Shown here one piece after another: positions 16,769 through 23,952 of a stretch of 42,042 nucleotides of DNA (its first letter is position 1; every line of letters starts with the position of its first letter). The stretch is from Clostridiales bacterium (GTDB lineage: Bacteria > Bacillota > Clostridia > Saccharofermentanales > Saccharofermentanaceae): assembly GCA_017617295.1 (NCBI GenBank), contig JAFZWN010000148.1:1-42042 (forward strand), given 5' to 3'. The notes under the pieces were generated by a model, which saw only the letters and a list, made by a program, of their open reading frames with translations, did not search any database and was not told where the DNA came from. Position numbers and translations under genes: made by a program.

Positions 16769-17812
16769 ATGGCAGGAGTTTCAGACGCACTTGAGAAAAT
16801 GAAGGACATGGCGGCAAAAGACGCCAATCAGATCAACGAATCGGATTTTGAGAATATCGCCGAGGATTACGATCTGGCTCCGGAGGATATGGAGAAGATC
16901 CAGGAGGAACTTAAGAAGCTCGGGATCAAGATCAACGAGGACGATGCCTTTAAGGAGATCATCTTAACTCCCGCAGAGGAAGGTAATGTCGAGGACTCCG
17001 TCAGGATGTATCTTAAGGAGATCGGTAAGATCCAGCTCCTTTCGGGCGAACAGGAAAAGGAACTCGCACAGAAGATGCAGGACGGCGATCAGGATGCCAA
17101 GGACATGCTCGTCGAATCCAACCTGAGACTCGTTGTCTCCATCGCAAAGAAATACATGAACAGAGGACTTTCGCTCCTTGACCTCATTCAGGAGGGTAAT
17201 ATCGGTCTTATCAAGGCAGTTGACAAGTTCGACTATTCCAAGGGCTTCAAGTTCAGTACATATGCCACATGGTGGATCAGACAGGCTATTACGAGAGCTA
17301 TCGCCGATCAGGCCAGGACGATAAGGATCCCCGTTCATATGGTCGAGACGATCAATAAGCTCACGAGAGTACAGCGTCAGCTGGTACAGGATCTCGGCAG
17401 AGAGCCCACCATCGAAGAACTGGCAGAGAAGATGGGCATGTCCGCCGAGAAGATCAGGGACATCCAGAGGATCTCCCAGGATCCCGTCTCCATCGACAAG
17501 CCCGTCGGTGAAGAGGAGGACAGCCACCTTGTTGACTTCATCTCTTCCGATGAGTATGTTTCTCCCGATGAGGAAGTCAGCAGAGATCTTCTGAAGGAAG
17601 ACCTTATCAAGGTCCTCGATCTCCTTACGGAGCGCGAGGCTAAGGTAATAAGGCTCAGATTCGGTCTTGACGATGACAAGCAGAGAACACTCGAGGAGGT
17701 AGGCAAGAGCCTCGGTGTTACAAGAGAGAGGATCCGTCAGATCGAGGCCAAGGCTATCAGAAAGCTTGGCCGTTCCAGCTATGCGAAACGTCTCGAAGGC
17801 TATGCCGACTGA
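16769..17812 (+). CDS. rpoD: RNA polymerase primary sigma factor (SigA/RpoD)
   Basis: This 347-residue group-1 sigma-70 protein has a shortened region 1.1 (residues 1-60), then region 1.2 ([14 protein letters not shown]), region 2 ([49 protein letters not shown]), region 3 ([19 protein letters not shown]) and region 4.2 ([20 protein letters not shown]). It directs RNA polymerase to TTGACA/TATAAT promoters, as found throughout the window. In most Firmicutes rpoD follows dnaG. Here no dnaG is upstream; instead a zinc-ribbon gene precedes and rnfC-like starts ten bases after the stop. An AAAGGG ribosome site precedes the ATG. Confidence 0.95.
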   Translation: MAGVSDALEKMKDMAAKDANQINESDFENIAEDYDLAPEDMEKIQEELKKLGIKINEDDAFKEIILTPAEEGNVEDSVRMYLKEIGKIQLLSGEQEKELAQKMQDGDQDAKDMLVESNLRLVVSIAKKYMNRGLSLLDLIQEGNIGLIKAVDKFDYSKGFKFSTYATWWIRQAITRAIADQARTIRIPVHMVETINKLTRVQRQLVQDLGREPTIEELAEKMGMSAEKIRDIQRISQDPVSIDKPVGEEEDSHLVDFISSDEYVSPDEEVSRDLLKEDLIKVLDLLTEREAKVIRLRFGLDDDKQRTLEEVGKSLGVTRERIRQIEAKAIRKLGRSSYAKRLEGYAD

Positions 17813-17821
17813 TACTAGCAG

Positions 17822-19318
17822 ATGCTGTTCCCGGAGAAGAAATATTCATTCTATAAAGATATAACTTTGGACAGCGCTTTGGATTTTTCAAAGCGCTCGT
17901 CTTTTGTTAAGGAGATAATGCTCGAGAGGGTCTATCCCACCAAAGTGATAATCCCCATGAAGCAGCACTACGGAGCGCCCTGTATCCCCACCGTGGACGT
18001 GGGTGACAAGGTCACTATCGGCCAGTGCGTCGGAATGCCTGCCAAGGGGACTTTCGCGTCTCCGGTTCACTGCGGTATCTCGGGAAGTGTCACAGCCATA
18101 TCCGATATCACGCTCCCGAACGGTGTAACATGCAAGGCCGTGACCGTCGTGACCGACCGTAAGAGGACCCACCATCCGAGTATAGTCAAGAGAAATGACC
18201 CTTATATCAGCGCCTCGAAAGTAACCGGCATAATAAGGAATTCCGGGATAGTCGGAATGGGCGGAGAAGGCATTCCCACGATCGCCAAGATCAACAGGGC
18301 GAAGAAAGCGGGAGTGAAGGAACTTCTCGTCAACTGCCTTCAAAGCGAGCCCTATGCCACATCAGATCTCATAAGGATCACCGATTCAGCCGAATATCTG
18401 ATAATGGGAGCCGTCGCTCTCGCAGGAGCCGTCGGAGTCACAAAGATCAATTTTCTTATCTCCGAGAAACGAAAGACAGAGATAACCGCTCTTATGAGCG
18501 CGATGGAAAGGACCGCCGGAAGGTATTCCGGATATATCTTCAATATCAGATACTTTCGGGAGAGATTCCCTCAGGGGTATTACCGCCTGGTCGCCAAAGC
18601 CCTCTACGACAAGGATCTCGGATCCGGGCAGACGCTTGAAGAAGAATGCGGAGCGGTACTCTTTAACTGCTCCACCGTCTATGCCTGCTGGGAGGCCATC
18701 GCCGACGGCATGCCTCTGTGTTCCCGTGTCGTTACGGTAACGGGCGAAGACCTGAAAGGCCATAATGTCCTGGCTCCGATAGGAACGCCCGTCACCGAGA
18801 TAATCAATTCGGTCAACGGCAGGAGCGAGACCACAAATACGGTTATCTGGGGCAATGCTCTGACGGGCATCAAGATAGCAGATCCCGATAACACGCCGAT
18901 AATCAAGACCACGAGTGCCGTTACAGTAGTACGTAACGAAGATAAGGTCAGGACCAACTGCATCCACTGCAGCGGCTGCGTCCGTGCCTGCCCCATGGGA
19001 CTCGATCCCGGGATCATCAAGCAGTTCCTTGATAACAGGCTTTTCGATCTCGCCGAGAGAGAAGGCGTATTCGACTGTATCGCATGCGGTGCCTGTTCGT
19101 ATATCTGTCCGTCGGGGATGGATCTTAACGAGACCATTGCCGCTTTCGTCCGTGATTCGGAGCTGCGTATAGAGCGTAAAAAGCCCGCTTACACCACCGA
19201 GAAGATGGATATCGGCTCGCTGTCGCTCCTGGAAAACTATAACGAAGAGGAGAACGGCGGCAGGCAAGGCGACGATGATAAGATAGTCCTGCCTTTCGAG
19301 GGGGGGAAGATCGTATGA
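17822..19318 (+). CDS. rnfC: Rnf-type electron transport complex subunit C, divergent
   Basis: This 498-residue protein matches RnfC along its length: the N-terminal barrel-sandwich with GAPCIPTVDVGDKVTIGQ, the NADH/FMN-binding Rossmann part (GIVGMGGEGIPTIAKI where canonical RnfC has GGAxFPTxxK, and SEPYATSD for the CEPY motif), then two [4Fe-4S] clusters, CIHCSGCVRACP at about 380 and CIACGACSYICP at about 419. RnfC is the peripheral NADH-side subunit of the membrane complex that couples ferredoxin:NAD+ electron transfer to ion transport. No Shine-Dalgarno is visible, and it starts ten bases after rpoD, so it is probably translationally coupled. Changes in the flavin/NADH motifs mark it as a divergent paralogue. 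Confidence 0.85.
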   Translation: MLFPEKKYSFYKDITLDSALDFSKRSSFVKEIMLERVYPTKVIIPMKQHYGAPCIPTVDVGDKVTIGQCVGMPAKGTFASPVHCGISGSVTAISDITLPNGVTCKAVTVVTDRKRTHHPSIVKRNDPYISASKVTGIIRNSGIVGMGGEGIPTIAKINRAKKAGVKELLVNCLQSEPYATSDLIRITDSAEYLIMGAVALAGAVGVTKINFLISEKRKTEITALMSAMERTAGRYSGYIFNIRYFRERFPQGYYRLVAKALYDKDLGSGQTLEEECGAVLFNCSTVYACWEAIADGMPLCSRVVTVTGEDLKGHNVLAPIGTPVTEIINSVNGRSETTNTVIWGNALTGIKIADPDNTPIIKTTSAVTVVRNEDKVRTNCIHCSGCVRACPMGLDPGIIKQFLDNRLFDLAEREGVFDCIACGACSYICPSGMDLNETIAAFVRDSELRIERKKPAYTTEKMDIGSLSLLENYNEEENGGRQGDDDKIVLPFEGGKIV

Positions 19319-20265
19319 GAAAAGCGTCCGCTCCCTTTATACATACACAGAAGAATACCCCGTATATCCAGCTTATCCTGGATATCGCGCTGCTCCCGTG
19401 CTGTGTCTCAGCCGTTTTTAACTACGGGCTCAAGGCTGCGGTCAATATCGTTGTCGCGGTATTTCTCTCATTCGTCATCGATATCTTTTACGAGCAGAAG
19501 ATCCATAAGAGCAACAATTACTATGACTTAAGTTCCGCTTTCTACGGCATGTGCTTCGCGCTGATGCTTCCGCCTGATACGTGCGTTATCGTGACGGTGG
19601 CCGGAATACTTCTGGGAAAAATCATCGCCAAGGGTATCCCGGGAGGAGTCGGTAATCTCTTTATAAATCCGGCCGTCACTGGCAGGGTCATGGTCGAGCT
19701 TTTGTTCCCGGGGGCCTTAAGAGGCTTCGTTCTTCCGGGCGAGGACTGGCTTTCCCTCAAAGGTCTTCTTGTCTGGGATAAGGTCTCTTCAGCATCCGAA
19801 GTCGATCTGTCCGGCTACTATTTCCTCGAGATATTCGCAGGCCGTTACCCCACATTTATCGGAACTGGATGCATCATCTTCATAATCCTCGGATTTATCT
19901 ATCTTGCCGCGCGGAAGGGTGCGCGCTTCTATGCCGCAGCAGGCTACGCTGCCGTTATCGTAACGGGCATGATGATAATGTATTTCCCGATGGGCCTTAG
20001 GTATTCGCTCATACGTCTTATCGCATCGGGCATCCCTTTCGCGGCAACATTTCTGATGACCGATCCCACTACTATCCCGTCGAACAGCAGGGGAGGAGTA
20101 TGTACCGGGGTTACAGCCGGGATCACTGCGCTTCTTCTCCTGCCTTTCAATAATACGCTCGCGCTGATATGCGTTCCTGTCCTCGTCTCGAACTTTACGA
20201 CCGTGACTTTCGAGTATTTCACGCTCCTTAGAAGAAATAAGGAGAGCAGGGAGGCTGCCTTATGA
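19315..20265 (+). CDS. rnfD: Rnf-type electron transport complex subunit D, divergent
   Basis: This 316-residue polytopic membrane protein of the NqrB/RnfD family has about nine hydrophobic segments. Family landmarks are the N-terminal SPFIHTQ-like start (APFIHTQKNTPYIQLILDIA), GGVGNLFINPAVTGRVM, and FLMTDPTTIPSNSRGG near the C-terminus. Canonical RnfD carries a covalently bound FMN on the last Thr of a DxxSGAT motif. Here the aligned segment is DKVSSAS at residues 155-161, with Gly changed to Ser and the acceptor Thr to Ser. It overlaps rnfC by four bases (ATGA) and the next gene by four. Ion and electron transfer are expected from the family but unproven for this variant. Confidence 0.85.
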   Translation: MRKASAPFIHTQKNTPYIQLILDIALLPCCVSAVFNYGLKAAVNIVVAVFLSFVIDIFYEQKIHKSNNYYDLSSAFYGMCFALMLPPDTCVIVTVAGILLGKIIAKGIPGGVGNLFINPAVTGRVMVELLFPGALRGFVLPGEDWLSLKGLLVWDKVSSASEVDLSGYYFLEIFAGRYPTFIGTGCIIFIILGFIYLAARKGARFYAAAGYAAVIVTGMMIMYFPMGLRYSLIRLIASGIPFAATFLMTDPTTIPSNSRGGVCTGVTAGITALLLLPFNNTLALICVPVLVSNFTTVTFEYFTLLRRNKESREAAL

Positions 20266-21599
20266 TGACGCGCGATAACATAAAAAGAGTCGCCGCCGAA
20301 GCGCTGATGCTCGTTATCCTGAGTGTGGCGCTGCTGCTTCTTGGCACTTGGCTCTCGTCATTCAAGAAGAACGACAGGCTCCAGTTCTCGTACGACGGGC
20401 GTTTTATGAACGTCCTGCCCGCGGACACATATACGGAGATCAACTCGTCTCTTGTCGATAACAGTAATGAAGTCAGCCACGTCTATGAGGCGCTCACAGC
20501 CGACGGCAACACTCTCGGATACATAATCGATCTGGAAGTCTTTGACGATACCGGAAGGAGTCTTCATTTCCTGACCGGCATAACCTACGACGGTGCCTCG
20601 CTTACAGGTATCAGGCATATCGCCGACGAGGCCAACCCGATCCCCATTACCGAAGAAGAGATCTCCATCCTCGCGGCCAGTACTGTCGGCAGACAGATCC
20701 CCGTCGCATTACAGCAGAACGATCAGAACGTCATATCTGAGGCAATATCCGAACCCCAGCGCTTAAGCGGTCTTCAGGACGGAGTCTACTATGCTCAGGC
20801 TCTCGAAAAGGACAGGAACGGATATATCGATTATGTCGAGATGGAGATCAGTGACGGAATAATCGTCAGGGTCCAGTGGGATGCCATGAACGTCGACAGA
20901 ACGACAAGGAACCGCCGTGAGGCTTCGCTTACAGGTGACTATTCGACATCGGGAGAACCCTGGGCCAACCAGTCGTACAATATCTGCCGTGCGCTTATGC
21001 AGCTTCAAAATCCGGGCCTCCTGGCAATGAAGTCTGACGGGACGACAGAGATCGTGGAGGGCGTTACCGTCAATATCAGGCCTTTCGTGGAACTGGCTGA
21101 AGAATGTATCGCCAATTCGAGAGCGGGCTTTGACAAGGACGCCTATATGGCAGGCCTTAATATGGTGCTCATCGATCTTTTCACTTCGGATGCCGAGACT
21201 CTCGGGATCCTCGATGCCACCGGGCATGTCGTCTATTCGTTTGACGAGTACCCGAACCTGTTTGCCAGACTTGATGAGGCGGGAAATGCGATAAGCTACA
21301 TGAACATCAGGGAATACGTCGAGGAGGCGGGAGGCTTCGAAGGAAACGGGGAGGGATCCTATTTTCCTAATCCCGATTCGCACGATCAGCAGACCCCAGG
21401 CATTCCCGACGGATCCGAAGACGGAGTCTCTCCCAACGGTGACAACATAATAACAGAGAACGTAGACGGACTCCCGCAGTCCGAGATCCGTAACAGGATA
21501 GAGGGGCTTCCCGATAACGAAGAAGCGTCGTCTTATTACATCACGGCGATCAACACATCCTACTCTTTCCTCAAGAACTATCTGAACTGGGTGGCGTAA
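20262..21599 (+). CDS. RnfG-like protein with two FMN-binding-type domains, divergent
   Basis: This 445-residue protein is about twice the usual RnfG length. After an N-terminal helix (about 13-30) comes an RnfG-like segment (VLPADTYTEI, SHVYEALTADGNTLGYIIDL, FLTGITYDGASLTGI). A second domain from about 165 resembles secreted FMN-bind proteins (LQDGVYYAQALEKDRNGYID, DGIIVRVQWDAMNVD, FVELAEECI). The usual DxxSGATxT flavinylation site is altered: EIVEGVT at 263-269 keeps a Thr but loses Asp, Ser and Ala, and the C-terminal VDGLPQS at 401-407 has no Thr. A low-complexity linker separates the last helix. It sits between rnfD and an unknown membrane gene. Assignment as an RnfG equivalent is by order and similarity. 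Confidence 0.7.
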   Translation: MMTRDNIKRVAAEALMLVILSVALLLLGTWLSSFKKNDRLQFSYDGRFMNVLPADTYTEINSSLVDNSNEVSHVYEALTADGNTLGYIIDLEVFDDTGRSLHFLTGITYDGASLTGIRHIADEANPIPITEEEISILAASTVGRQIPVALQQNDQNVISEAISEPQRLSGLQDGVYYAQALEKDRNGYIDYVEMEISDGIIVRVQWDAMNVDRTTRNRREASLTGDYSTSGEPWANQSYNICRALMQLQNPGLLAMKSDGTTEIVEGVTVNIRPFVELAEECIANSRAGFDKDAYMAGLNMVLIDLFTSDAETLGILDATGHVVYSFDEYPNLFARLDEAGNAISYMNIREYVEEAGGFEGNGEGSYFPNPDSHDQQTPGIPDGSEDGVSPNGDNIITENVDGLPQSEIRNRIEGLPDNEEASSYYITAINTSYSFLKNYLNWVA

Positions 21600-21610
21600 A
21601 CGGAGGTACT

Positions 21611-22651
21611 ATGCGAAAGACATCTTACATGACTGCCAGATCCGCCGTTTACATGTGTATGCTGATACTGTCGATACTGCTTTTCCCCGTGACGGACGGT
21701 AAGCACATACTTCAGGTGCTGGTCCTTGCAGGCGTGATCCTTCTGTGGAGTCTTACTTTCAGGTTCTTTCTGAACCCGAAGATACTGCCTCTCAATATCT
21801 TTTGCAATACCGTCCTGGTCGCGCTGCCTTCATCTCTGCCGTTCTTTGATCTCGGCACGGAGACATATGTCGCGATGCTCCCTCTGGCTATGGGCCTGAC
21901 TGCCATGACATCCATGAATGCCGACCGGAAGTCAGTCTATGAGAGGCCTGATGCCACGGAAGAGGTGCTGATCCCGTCTTTAACTGCATTTGGTGTCGGT
22001 GTCGCATCGTGCAGCATCTATATCATCGCGGAACGTAAGCTGGTAAGTATTGCCATCATCATCTCGGCGCTCCTTTTGATGCTTTTGTCGGTGCTGTATA
22101 AGAAATTCACCGGCAGGGAAAAGGCATTCACCTCATCCGCTATCAATGACATCAGGACCATCCCCGGAGACGACCGGGCCAATCTGAAGTCGTTTGTTTC
22201 ACACAGACTGATAATATTCATAAGTGCTGTGATACTGGAAGTCGGTCTGGTCTTCTCACTGAAGATACCGGATATCTATCCGTTCACGCTCTTTGACCCT
22301 AAGCCCCTTGTATGCGCCATCCTGGCTCTGATCCTGTCGCTGGTATTCTCCCGAAAGATAAAAGAAAAGAGCTTCGGAGGCGGCTTCTACCCGTATGAGA
22401 TCATTATCGCCTTCGGAGTGCTGATACTTCCGTTCCTTATCGGCGATCCCGTCTACCGTAACGTAGCGATCCCGCTGGCGCCCGCACTCTTCACGCTGGC
22501 CGACATGCTCGTCACGGGGTTTCTCTGCACATATAAGAGGAGACGCCTCTCGGCAGTGCGCCACTATTATTCGGAAGGCATCCCGCTCCTGATGCTCCTT
22601 CTCGGCATTCTGATCATGGCGGTCGAAGAGTTTGCCCAATTGGTAATGTAA
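21611..22651 (+). CDS. Polytopic membrane protein in the Rnf-like cluster
   Basis: This 346-residue protein has roughly ten hydrophobic segments and a central basic, soluble loop (about 165-195). It occupies the place where rnfE and rnfA would be expected, but it is longer than either (about 200 residues) and I see none of their conserved sequence or cysteine features. I do not recognise the family. It begins 11 bases after the G-like gene with a perfect GGAGG ribosome site, so it belongs to the same transcript. A role as the membrane partner that replaces RnfA/E is possible, as is a separate transporter. It ends just before the tRNA promoter. Confidence 0.7.
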   Translation: MRKTSYMTARSAVYMCMLILSILLFPVTDGKHILQVLVLAGVILLWSLTFRFFLNPKILPLNIFCNTVLVALPSSLPFFDLGTETYVAMLPLAMGLTAMTSMNADRKSVYERPDATEEVLIPSLTAFGVGVASCSIYIIAERKLVSIAIIISALLLMLLSVLYKKFTGREKAFTSSAINDIRTIPGDDRANLKSFVSHRLIIFISAVILEVGLVFSLKIPDIYPFTLFDPKPLVCAILALILSLVFSRKIKEKSFGGGFYPYEIIIAFGVLILPFLIGDPVYRNVAIPLAPALFTLADMLVTGFLCTYKRRRLSAVRHYYSEGIPLLMLLLGILIMAVEEFAQLVM

Positions 22652-22660
22652 TGGTATAAT
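22632..22660 (+). promoter_or_regulatory. Promoter of tRNA-Arg
   Basis: TTGCCC, a 17-base spacer and TATAAT preceded by TGG (extended -10) place the start about nine bases before the tRNA. The promoter overlaps the 3' end of the preceding membrane gene. Confidence 0.8.
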
Positions 22661-22675
22661 CTTCAAGTCAAATCT

Positions 22676-22752
22676 GTTTGCGTAGCTCAGCAGGATAGAG
22701 CGACCGCCTCCTAAGCGGTAGGCCAGCGGTTCGAATCCGCTCGCGAACACCA
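22676..22752 (+). tRNA. tRNA-Arg (anticodon CCU)
   Basis: This 77-base cloverleaf has an acceptor stem GTTTGCG/CGCGAAC (one G.U pair), D arm GCTC...GAGC, anticodon stem ACCGC/GCGGT with loop CTCCTAA (CCT anticodon, reads AGG), a T arm with TTCGAAT loop, and an encoded CCA. AGG codons are frequent in this genome. A tyrosine-recombinase remnant pointing towards it lies 80 bases downstream, so its 3' end is a likely integration site. Confidence 0.95.
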
Positions 22753-22759
22753 GTATTTT

Positions 22760-22789
22760 CAGGGGTTTCGAGGTTTTTCGGGACCCCTG
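22760..22789 (+). terminator. Hairpin after tRNA-Arg, possible terminator
   Basis: CAGGGGTTTCG/CGGGACCCCTG form an 11-bp stem (two G.U pairs) with loop AGGTTTTT. The following sequence (ATTCTTTG) is only moderately T-rich. Confidence 0.45.
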
Positions 22790-22833
22790 ATTCTTTGCTT
22801 CAAAGTGGGTACTAGTGGGTACAAAATTCATTT

Positions 22834-22941
22834 TTAAGCCATTTGCATGGCAAGCAGCTTGTTTATGACGCTTTCGGCCTTTCTCTTGTCACTGAACGAA
22901 TAACAGCGCTCATTGGTTTGCATTGAGTGTCCCGGTACCAA
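22834..22941 (-). pseudogene. Tyrosine-recombinase (integrase) C-terminal remnant
   Basis: On the minus strand an open frame ends at 22834 and encodes PGHSMQTNERCYSFSDKRKA plus a short Lys/Leu tail. The GHS box with a Tyr nine residues after the His is the end of the catalytic domain of tyrosine recombinases. Upstream of Pro the similarity is lost and a stop appears near 23000, so the RHxR boxes are gone and the gene is dead. Its position just behind a tRNA 3' end is the classical arrangement of an integrated element. Two GTGGGTAC copies at 22805 and 22815, beside its stop codon, may belong to the old attachment site. Confidence 0.7.
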
Positions 22942-23041
22942 ACATCTCTCATTCCCGTTCACTCTAACCTCTATTAGCTTTCCGAAACTTACTCGTAAAT
23001 ATGACTAACTTTCGGAGAAAATGGTGAAAAAAAACAATTCT

Positions 23042-23133
23042 AACTTCAGAATTTAATAATATATAACTTCAGAATTTCATAATCATTGACTTCGGATTTA
23101 GATAATAGTAAACTTCAGAATTAGATAGCGGTA
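23042..23133. repeat. Four tandem 23-bp AT-rich repeats
   Basis: The motif AACTTCAGAATTT recurs at 23042, 23065, 23088 (as GACTTCGGATTT) and 23111 with an exact 23-base period; the remainder of the unit is AT-rich (ATAATNNTA). The 3' end of the neighbouring minus-strand reading frame runs into the array. The base composition is clearly lower in GC than the surrounding genes, consistent with acquired DNA. The arrangement resembles iterons, but no replication gene is present. Confidence 0.85.
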
Positions 23134-23251
23134 CTTTAAGCCGAATAATAAAAGGAGTACCTATCTCACATTTCTGATACTCAATTACTGCATCCATAGA
23201 AATTGGATTGATCTTATACAATTCATTTTCCGTTCTATGTCTCGGCATCAT
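23069..23251 (-). pseudogene. Putative restriction-endonuclease N-terminal fragment
   Basis: About 60 codons start at an ATGATG preceded by a GGGGGG ribosome site and follow the cytosine methyltransferase gene by 25 bases on the same strand. The protein (MPRHRTENELYKINPISMDA, then a segment with IEYQKCEIGTPFIIRLK) has no motif I can name. In type II systems the endonuclease gene often follows the methyltransferase, so this is the most economical guess. It runs into the 23-bp repeats and stops there, so it is very probably truncated. A longer start at 23323 overlapping the methyltransferase is less likely. Confidence 0.45.
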
Positions 23252-23276
23252 TACCCCCCGTACGTTGAAATGAATT

Positions 23277-23743
23277 TTACTCACCCCATCTTGGTTCAAC
23301 AGACTCATAGGGAATCCCAGCAAAAGTTTTCAATATCGCTTCAAAGATTATTCGAGCCCCTTCAACAGGAACAGCCATACCAATTTGCTTACGAACGGAT
23401 TCCTTATTACCAACAAAAAAGTAATCATCTGGAAACGTCTGTAAACGAGCTCGTTCACGGTTAGTTAATGCTCTCGGTTCTTCCCAATGATATACATGCG
23501 TTCCACCACCACCTGAACCGGTAATCGTATAAGCCGGTTTATCAGGATCTAATCGCTTGTATATCTGACTAAGCTTAGTACTCTTAACATTCAATTGAAG
23601 TCTTTTGGGAATTTTAGCCGACCAAACATTTTCACCCGGCTTAATATATTTCAAGCAGGAGAGTTCGGCCTGATATTCTTTCTGGCTACGATCACGATAT
23701 GTTCCGTTACTTTCGGGTAGAGAGGAACAATGGTTATACGATC
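23277..23743 (-). pseudogene. C5-cytosine DNA methyltransferase, truncated
   Basis: The C-terminal part of a Dcm-type methyltransferase is present: YRDRSQKEYQAELSC upstream, then YTITGSGGGGTHVYHW, PRALTNRERARLQTFPDDY (motif IX region) and GNKESVRKQIGMAVPV (motif X). The catalytic PCQ, ENV and QxRxR motifs and the SAM-binding N-terminus are missing. The coding frame can be read upstream of the ATG at 23654 to within a few bases of the 36-bp repeat at 23751, where a stop follows. The gene has therefore been cut almost exactly at that repeat. Codon use is more AT-rich than that of its neighbours, in keeping with an acquired restriction-modification cassette. Confidence 0.8.
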
Positions 23744-23750
23744 GCTCTTA

Positions 23751-23786
23751 GTTGAACGATGCACCATTTTTGGAGTATCATTCAGG
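23751..23786. repeat. 36-bp dispersed repeat, copy 1
   Basis: A 36-base unit begins with GTTGAACGATGCACC and ends with GGAGTATCATTCAGG. It is identical at 25668-25703 and 41866-41901. It is an imperfect palindrome (arms GAACGATGCACC and GGAGTATCATTC around ATTTTT). Here it separates the truncated methyltransferase from the truncated membrane-protein tail. Confidence 0.95.
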
Positions 23787-23952
23787 TGATCTTTTCGCGA
23801 TCGCCACGGGCCTGAAGTTCTGGCAGGAGCTTCTGAATAAGATGTTCGATGTGACAAGTCCCTATTGGAATATGATCTGGGGAGGATTTATACTGCTGGG
23901 AGCGCTGGTGTTCATCCTGGGCATCAGTCTATTAAGGAGAGCAAATGGCTGA
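23787..23952 (+). pseudogene. C-terminal fragment of a membrane protein
   Basis: An open frame beginning at the 36-bp repeat encodes about 53 residues (DLFAIATGLKFWQELLNKMF, then a polar turn and a membrane helix of roughly 20 residues containing GGFILLGALVFILGISLL) and ends at 23952, overlapping the next start by eight bases. No ribosome site or start is present except a TTG within the repeat, so this is the 3' end of a gene whose front has been lost. It was presumably co-translated with the zinc-ribbon gene that follows. The family is not recognisable from the fragment. Confidence 0.6.

Noticed and set aside
23042..23133. 23-bp repeats as a plasmid replication origin
   Set aside because: They are iteron-like, but no replication initiator gene or DnaA boxes are visible and the array lies in a decayed chromosomal island.
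23751..23786. 36-bp repeat as an integron attC site
   Set aside because: It begins with GTTGAAC, which fits the GTTRRRY core, but the opposite RYYYAAC end is missing, there is no integron integrase, and copies do not bound whole gene cassettes.
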